Shown piece after piece: positions 6,238 to 10,404 of a DNA stretch of 10,404 bases. A model generated the notes under the pieces. The model was not told the origin of the DNA. It was given only the letters and a program-made list of their open reading frames with translations, and did no database searches. The stretch is from Phycisphaerales bacterium (lineage in GTDB: Bacteria; Planctomycetota; Phycisphaerae; Phycisphaerales; UBA1924), in NCBI GenBank assembly GCA_029212425.1, contig JARGNC010000087.1, positions 1-10,404 of the forward strand, in the 5' to 3' direction. How positions within the stretch are numbered: the stretch's first letter is position 1; each line of letters starts with the position of its first letter. The translations under genes and the position numbers were made by a program.

Positions 6238-7301
6238 GAAGTGGTTCCGTTGGTCGAAGTGGTGATGATGATTTGGCTTGCGGTGATATTCAATACGATA
6301 GGACCAAGACGGCAGGTTCGTGGCTCGGTTGACGAATCCTTGATGACGCGGGACGCATCCAGAATGGATTGGTTGTTCATTTGATCATGTCCGGCATCAT
6401 GCTCGAGATGGTCGATCGCGAGTAGGAATACCTCATACAGCGCGGCTTCGGGTTGTGTGCGGAGTTGATCTCGCGTGAAGCGCACCGAGTTTGGTTCAAG
6501 TGTTGCGTGAGACCAGATGTGTTGCTCGACCAGTTGGCGGAGTGCGCTGATGACCGATCGACAAGAATCTGCCGTGGTGCTCGCACGCGACGCGATCTCT
6601 GGGTCCAGCTCACGCATCGCTGGGAGGAGCTGATGTCGGATACGGTTTCGGGTGAGCGATTCATCGTCGTTGGTGTGATCGTGGACCGGATCGAGTGAAA
6701 CGAGGTTGCAAACTTCAATCGCTTGTTCATGCGTGATCGTGAGCATGGGGCGGATGATGGTGAGTCCTTGGAAAGAGCGGGTGTCGTGGATACCTGCGAG
6801 TCCGCGTGGTCCCGCACCTCGTGAGAGGTTCATGAGCATCGTCTCGAGTTGATCGTCAGCGTGGTGGCCCGTCGCGATGTACCGGATGCTTTGGTCGTTC
6901 GCGATCTGTGCCAATGCGTCGTACCGAGCTGTGCGGGCGTTGTGCTCGGTGTTGCCTTGCTGATCTTTGATTCGGATGGTCTGCTCGAAGAATGTGCAGC
7001 CCAGTTGGTTAGCAATCCCTGCAACAGCATCTCGGTCATGCGAGGTCAACTCTGGCGATCGCAGGTCGTGAACGATGTGTGCGATGATTGGCTTTGGGGT
7101 GACCAGAGCAAGAATCGCGGCGAGGGCGGTCGAATCTGGTCCTCCGGAGCAGGCAACGAGTGTTGCTCGGTCGTCGTCGCGTGTGGATGAGCCGCCGGTG
7201 AGCAATCTCCAGCGGCGCAGGACCGGCGCGGCGAGGGGGTGCGACCGGGTCAATTCCGGGTTTGGCACGCTTTGGATTGCTGGTTGGTGGGCAGAGTCCA
7301 T
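6234..7301 (-). CDS. tilS: tRNA(Ile)-lysidine synthase
   Basis: TilS uses ATP and lysine to convert C34 of the CAT-anticodon tRNA-Ile to lysidine, so that it decodes AUA. From the ATG at 7301 the protein has 355 residues. Motifs in order are the PP-loop SGGPDS (52-57), AHIVHDLR (74-81, normally HVxHGLR), ARTARYDAL (122-130), TGHHADDQLET (144-154), LSRGAGPRGLAG (159-170) and RNRIRHQLLP (218-227). These give a complete N-terminal catalytic domain. The remaining C-terminal part (about 235-355) is shorter than in E. coli TilS (over 400 residues), so the tRNA-binding C-terminal domains may be reduced. An in-frame ATG at 7367 would add 22 residues but would overlap the divergent gene at 7342, so the internal ATG is preferred. 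No good Shine-Dalgarno precedes it. It is the first gene of a compact minus-strand operon. Confidence 0.93.
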   Translation of the reverse strand: MDSAHQPAIQSVPNPELTRSHPLAAPVLRRWRLLTGGSSTRDDDRATLVACSGGPDSTALAAILALVTPKPIIAHIVHDLRSPELTSHDRDAVAGIANQLGCTFFEQTIRIKDQQGNTEHNARTARYDALAQIANDQSIRYIATGHHADDQLETMLMNLSRGAGPRGLAGIHDTRSFQGLTIIRPMLTITHEQAIEVCNLVSLDPVHDHTNDDESLTRNRIRHQLLPAMRELDPEIASRASTTADSCRSVISALRQLVEQHIWSHATLEPNSVRFTRDQLRTQPEAALYEVFLLAIDHLEHDAGHDQMNNQSILDASRVIKDSSTEPRTCRLGPIVLNITASQIIITTSTNGTTS

Positions 7302-7329
7302 GCGGAGATGATATTGTGTAGAAACCCAG

Positions 7330-7334
7330 AAGGA
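7330..7334 (+). promoter_or_regulatory. Shine-Dalgarno for the GTG start at 7342
   Basis: AAGGA ends seven bases before a GTG codon, which supports the GTG as the start of the coiled-coil membrane protein gene. The whole 40-base divergent gap to tilS (7302-7341) otherwise shows no convincing -35/-10 pair. At least one of the two promoters must therefore overlap coding sequence. Confidence 0.65.
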
Positions 7335-7341
7335 ACTGATT

Positions 7342-8268
7342 GTGCAGTACGGCCCAGAAACACCCACAACGAAACCTCAGGACACCTCTCAGACGGCTCT
7401 TGAGTCCTCCTCTGAATCGGCAATCAACGCCCAAGCTGTCCCAACTGGGACTGCTGCGGACTCTGAGGCCGTGGTTGAACAACCTCAGGCATCGGCTCAG
7501 GATCTGAATGAAGCGATGGACCAGACCATGCAAGAATCGGATTCTGAGAGCTTCTTCCAGTCCTTGGCGGACGGCCAAGAGATGCCGATGGGACCGAGTT
7601 TGTTGTTCGCTGCTGGTGTTGTATTGGCGTTCATCGTCATTATGCGATCACTGATGCGTTCTTCCGCGAAACGCAAACAGCAAACGCGAACAATGGGTCA
7701 ACCTTCCGAACGGATCGAGCGACTCAATGAGCGTGCGAGCGGTTCAATGGATCTCTCACACAAAGCGATGGTCGATGCGGAAGAGCTGACGCGACGGATG
7801 GGTGCAGTACTCGACAACAAAGCGACCAAGATCGAGATTTTGCTAGCTGAGGCAACAGAGCGGATCGCGCAGCTGGAACGCGCGAATCAAGAGATGGTCC
7901 GAGCAGCCTCCCCCACTCCACACGAAGCAACGAAGGATCATGAGTCCAAGACTAGCCCAGTTGAGCAAGAACCACGCGGAGTGTGTCCCGAAGCACTCGA
8001 CCGCGCCCGGCTCGATCAGGATCGTGCAGAGCGGACTTGGATCGATCCGAACGATCGTTCTGTTGAAACAGAGAAAGAGCCAACCTTCCGAATCGACCGG
8101 GGGTTTCAATCCACTGCGCCGCAGGAATCACCGCATCCGATGACCTTCCCGGAGCAGGTGGATGAACTTGCGACACAGGGTCTCAATGCGAACGAGATCG
8201 CAAACAAACTGAATCGGCTTGTTGGCGAGGTTGAGTTGGTATTAAACCTGCGTCGGAACTCTGGCTAA
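7342..8268 (+). CDS. Single-pass membrane protein with coiled coil and DUF6115-like C-terminus
   Basis: This 308-residue protein is not identified with certainty. The N-terminal 80 residues are polar, acidic and rich in Gln, Ser, Glu and Ala, and look disordered. One hydrophobic helix, LLFAAGVVLAFIVIM (about 87-101), is followed by a basic stretch RSSAKRKQQ, suggesting the C-terminal part is cytoplasmic. A likely coiled coil spans about 120-188. Next is a charged linker (190-265). The end (268-304) reads FPEQVDELATQGLNANEIAN then a Gly-Glu-Val-Glu-Leu-Val-Leu motif. That short helix-turn-helix-like pattern (I-xx-L-xx-G-[LM]-xx-EIA-xx-L-xx-xx-GEVEL-x-L) resembles DUF6115/DUF2802 proteins, including Bacillus SwrB, which also have an N-terminal membrane helix and coiled coil. 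The likeness is from memory and not searched. Divergent from tilS and convergent with the astA-like gene, it seems monocistronic. Confidence 0.8.
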   Translation: MQYGPETPTTKPQDTSQTALESSSESAINAQAVPTGTAADSEAVVEQPQASAQDLNEAMDQTMQESDSESFFQSLADGQEMPMGPSLLFAAGVVLAFIVIMRSLMRSSAKRKQQTRTMGQPSERIERLNERASGSMDLSHKAMVDAEELTRRMGAVLDNKATKIEILLAEATERIAQLERANQEMVRAASPTPHEATKDHESKTSPVEQEPRGVCPEALDRARLDQDRAERTWIDPNDRSVETEKEPTFRIDRGFQSTAPQESPHPMTFPEQVDELATQGLNANEIANKLNRLVGEVELVLNLRRNSG

Positions 8269-8283
8269 AGCCCCGTTTGTGTA

Positions 8284-9570
8284 TCAGGATTCTTTGAGTG
8301 CGTCCGCGATCGCGTCGACGCGGTCTTGGATGATCTTTGCGACTTCGCTGAATGGGAGCGCTGCGAGTTTTTGGCCGCTGATGTCCGGACGCCGATTTTT
8401 GATCTCATCTCGGAGATGGATTGATGGGATCGGGAGCGGTCGAGGGCGATCCGGCTGGAACCTGATCGGGCTGACCATGACCATCGCGCCGTTGGCGATC
8501 TTGAGAGCATTGGCGGCGGTATGGCTGATGATGACCGGCGCGGTCCCGGTGTCCTGCGTGAATGGATGCTCAACGCGAGTACGGACCGAGACATAGCCAT
8601 CGGGAGAATCTTCGGTCGAGACCAAGACATCAATTGCATCGCGTCCCGGCTCTCCCACCTGCACACGCATCGGAGAGCATGAGAGGGCTTTGAGATTGCT
8701 CAGTCGCATTTCAAGGTGCGGTCCTGCATCGAATGGGTCGATGCGGTGCGTGGTTGTGAATCCAAGATCACGGAGCATTTCTGCTGCGGGTCTTGTTGCG
8801 ATTCCGACTCCGCCGAGTGATGAGAGGACATCGTCTGCGAGGAGTGAAAGATTGACAAACTTTGGGAGCAGTTCGTACATGAACTCGCGTTTGTCTTGGT
8901 GTGTTGAGAGTCGGTCCGCGTCTTCGTAAGACATGTTGATGAACTTGCGGATAACGCCTCTCCAGAACGGGGTGCCATCGTTGTACTCGTCGATCGGCGC
9001 CATCATTTCAGCGAGGATGCGATCCGAGAACCAGTCCGTGTGTCGTTTCAGATAATGGAATCTTGAGTAGCTCAGCAGCTTCCCGAGCCCACGGCCTCGC
9101 GCGTCGTGGCGCATGACATTGCCCCCAAGTTCGGTTGGGCACGCGTTGTCCTGGAACAGGATCGCGTAGACATGCTCCATACGACCCGAAACGATCATGC
9201 GGTCATGGTCGTTGTCTGGTTGATCCGGCGCGTGAACCTTTTTCGAGAGCAGTGTGGATTCGCGTACGATTTTGAGGAGCTGGTAGGAGAGGTTTGGGTG
9301 ATCAGTCGCGATCATCCCGCCGCGAATTGCGGAGGTCCCTAGGCATTTCCCTTCGTCAGACTCAAGCACGAACATGTAGTTGTCGTGCGTGCGGTCGTGA
9401 CCTTCCGGCGCGTTTACGGATTCTCGGACAGCATCGAATGAGCGTGCAGAGATTGACAACATCTCGGCGATGCGATCTTTGAACGGGGGGAGGTTGATGA
9501 AGTTCCCTGTATGCGCCAGTTCAAGCAATGTGTCGAGGTCTTCTGGCCTAGCTTCTCTGAGTCGGTCCAT
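8284..9570 (-). CDS. Arginine N-succinyltransferase (AstA) family protein, long form
   Basis: AstA enzymes transfer a succinyl group from succinyl-CoA to arginine, the first step of the AST arginine degradation pathway. The 428-residue protein shows the GNAT-like layout of that family: REARPEDLDTLLELAHTGNFINLPP start (4-29), YMFVLES (65-71), RGRGLGKLLSYSRF acyl-CoA loop (158-171), FSDRILAEM (181-189), TPFWRGVIRKFINMSYEDADRL (200-221), FMYELLP (230-236) and RIDPFDAGPHLE (276-287). E. coli AstA has 344 residues. Here there are extra residues around 111-130 and a tail of about 60 residues after VMVSPI (364-369). The upstream aminotransferase gene, 33 bases away, fits the same route. Substrate specificity is inferred; another amino acid or polyamine is possible. 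Its ATG has a strong Shine-Dalgarno, and the gene ends 15 bases from a convergent gene. Confidence 0.82.
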   Translation of the reverse strand: MDRLREARPEDLDTLLELAHTGNFINLPPFKDRIAEMLSISARSFDAVRESVNAPEGHDRTHDNYMFVLESDEGKCLGTSAIRGGMIATDHPNLSYQLLKIVRESTLLSKKVHAPDQPDNDHDRMIVSGRMEHVYAILFQDNACPTELGGNVMRHDARGRGLGKLLSYSRFHYLKRHTDWFSDRILAEMMAPIDEYNDGTPFWRGVIRKFINMSYEDADRLSTHQDKREFMYELLPKFVNLSLLADDVLSSLGGVGIATRPAAEMLRDLGFTTTHRIDPFDAGPHLEMRLSNLKALSCSPMRVQVGEPGRDAIDVLVSTEDSPDGYVSVRTRVEHPFTQDTGTAPVIISHTAANALKIANGAMVMVSPIRFQPDRPRPLPIPSIHLRDEIKNRRPDISGQKLAALPFSEVAKIIQDRVDAIADALKES

Positions 9571-9577
9571 GTGCGTG

Positions 9578-9583
9578 CTCCTT
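9578..9583 (-). promoter_or_regulatory. Shine-Dalgarno for the AstA-family gene
   Basis: On the minus strand this reads AAGGAG, seven bases before the ATG at 9570. It is among the best ribosome sites in the window and fixes the start. It suggests that the succinyltransferase is translated independently of the upstream aminotransferase rather than by coupling. Confidence 0.75.
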
Positions 9584-9603
9584 GGAGGTGTTCAGAGATT
9601 GGA

Positions 9604-10404
9604 TTAGCCCGCTGCTTTGGCGAGTGCACGCTCGAGACACTCGAAGACCTTTGGCCAGTCTTCCATTTTCATCACTGGGAGCGGTGGGAGCATGCGTACA
9701 TGGAACGGGCCGTGACCACACCAGAAGCAGATCACACCTTCGTCGTACGCTGCTTTACAAGCAGCGATGACCTTGTCCTTATCTCCGCCGAACGGAGTGA
9801 ACCGCATCATGCCTCCAACACCGCCGGAGAACTCGGTAAAGTCGTCTCCCTCTGGGAACCAATCCGGGTGCTTCGCGACCAGTGCATCAACATGCTTGCG
9901 GAACTCCGCGTGGTGCTTAGCGAAGTTGCCGTCTTTGCCGTAGTGGTTTCCTTCGATCAACTCGTCGAGGAGTGCGTTGCCAACAGTGAAGTCGACGGTT
10001 GCGCCGGTGAATGTGCCTGAGAGCAGGCCCGGCTTCGGGTTGTATTCTTCGGTGTAGAGCGTTGCGCACGCTTGGGTCATCTTCCCGACACAGAAGACAT
10101 CGATGTATTCACCAAGATCGTACATTTCGTAGGCGAACATCTCTTCGGTGCGTCCGAAGGACTGGATCTCGTCGTCCCAGACCGCGATGTTGTTCGCTTT
10201 ACAGATCTCCATGAGCGCGACATGGAACTCGCGTGGTGCGGTGTTGAAGCCGCCTTCGCCTTGGACGAGTTCGAAGATGAAACACGCGTGCTCGTTGGGG
10301 TAGCGGGCGATGTACTCTTGCAAACGATCGCACGCGTATTGGATGAACTTGTCTTGCCCACCCATTTGCTCGGCGCGAGCTGGGTCGTAGAACGGGATGT
10401 AGTC
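9604..10404 (-). CDS. Class III PLP-dependent aminotransferase, 5' end outside window
   Basis: The open frame continues through the window edge; 266 codons plus the TAA stop are visible. Within the part after the first in-frame ATG (codon at 10365), ELVQGEGGF (32-40) and WDDEIQSFGRT (63-73) are the class III (ornithine/acetylornithine/GABA transaminase) blocks. Asp65 is the residue expected to pair with the PLP ring nitrogen. VFCVGKMTQAC (90-100) holds the presumed Schiff-base Lys95, and SGTFTG (116-121) contains the phosphate-contacting Thr. The C-terminal domain ends FHVRMLPPLPV (221-231). The position before an AstA-family gene suggests succinylornithine aminotransferase (AstC-like). However, the GK-x-TQ-x-C context also occurs in lysine 6-aminotransferases, so the substrate stays open. 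No PLP residue appears to be missing. Confidence 0.88.
   Translation of the reverse strand, partial: DYIPFYDPARAEQMGGQDKFIQYACDRLQEYIARYPNEHACFIFELVQGEGGFNTAPREFHVALMEICKANNIAVWDDEIQSFGRTEEMFAYEMYDLGEYIDVFCVGKMTQACATLYTEEYNPKPGLLSGTFTGATVDFTVGNALLDELIEGNHYGKDGNFAKHHAEFRKHVDALVAKHPDWFPEGDDFTEFSGGVGGMMRFTPFGGDKDKVIAACKAAYDEGVICFWCGHGPFHVRMLPPLPVMKMEDWPKVFECLERALAKAAG

Noticed and set aside
5474..6265. 263-codon plus-strand open frame opposite pepP and the receiver-like gene
   Set aside because: It is a shadow of well-supported minus-strand genes. Its translation is Ser/Arg-rich with no domain pattern.
7302..7341. Possible -10 element (TATTGT, 7312-7317) in the divergent gap
   Set aside because: No acceptable -35 lies at normal spacing, and short AT-rich hexamers are expected by chance.
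7302..7367. Longer tilS start at 7367
   Set aside because: It would overlap the divergent gene at 7342, and the added residues show no TilS similarity. The ATG at 7301 gives a normal distance to the PP-loop.
1..10404. CRISPR array, insertion sequence, phage or toxin-antitoxin genes
   Set aside because: No regularly spaced direct repeats, transposase motifs, terminal inverted repeats or phage proteins were seen on either strand.

Overview
The window looks like a gene-dense stretch of a bacterial chromosome. It is moderately GC-rich (judged by eye) and uses both ATG and GTG starts. Clear Shine-Dalgarno sequences precede only some genes. The protein set suggests a Planctomycetota bacterium, perhaps a marine Phycisphaerae-type lineage: a SCO protein with an atypical CxxxC stretch, a long arginine N-succinyltransferase relative, and orphan membrane or receiver-like proteins. 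That assignment is inference from general resemblance and was not searched. No insertion sequence, phage gene, CRISPR array or toxin-type system was seen. No gap between genes exceeds 40 bases.

Bases 1-55 hold the 5' part of a tRNA-Arg(TCT) on the minus strand, cut by the window edge. Next, on the plus strand, is a secreted endonuclease/exonuclease/phosphatase-fold enzyme (84-1265). It is followed by a tight plus-strand block, 1287-4627: heme O synthase (ctaB), an ABC ATPase, an ABC-2 permease and a SCO1/SenC copper chaperone. The first three genes overlap by one to four bases and the SCO gene follows after 34 bases. CtaB supplies the heme O/heme A branch and SCO proteins deliver copper to the CuA site of cytochrome c oxidase. 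The block therefore reads as an oxidase maturation cassette with an ABC exporter of unknown cargo in its middle.

The minus-strand block 7301-4630 is tilS (tRNA-Ile lysidine synthase), a small receiver-like protein lacking the phosphoacceptor aspartate, and pepP (Xaa-Pro aminopeptidase). Its junctions are an ATGA overlap and a zero-base gap. Divergent from tilS, across 40 bases, is a single-pass membrane coiled-coil protein (7342-8268) whose C-terminal motif recalls the DUF6115/SwrB type.

The last block, minus strand 10404-8284, is a class III aminotransferase (truncated at the window edge) followed by an arginine N-succinyltransferase family protein. The pair resembles two steps of the AST arginine catabolic route. 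The other AST genes are not in view.

Two features stand out beyond ordinary annotation: the ABC pair inside the heme/copper cassette, and a roughly four-fold excess of the palindrome GATC over chance, which continues across genes and strands.
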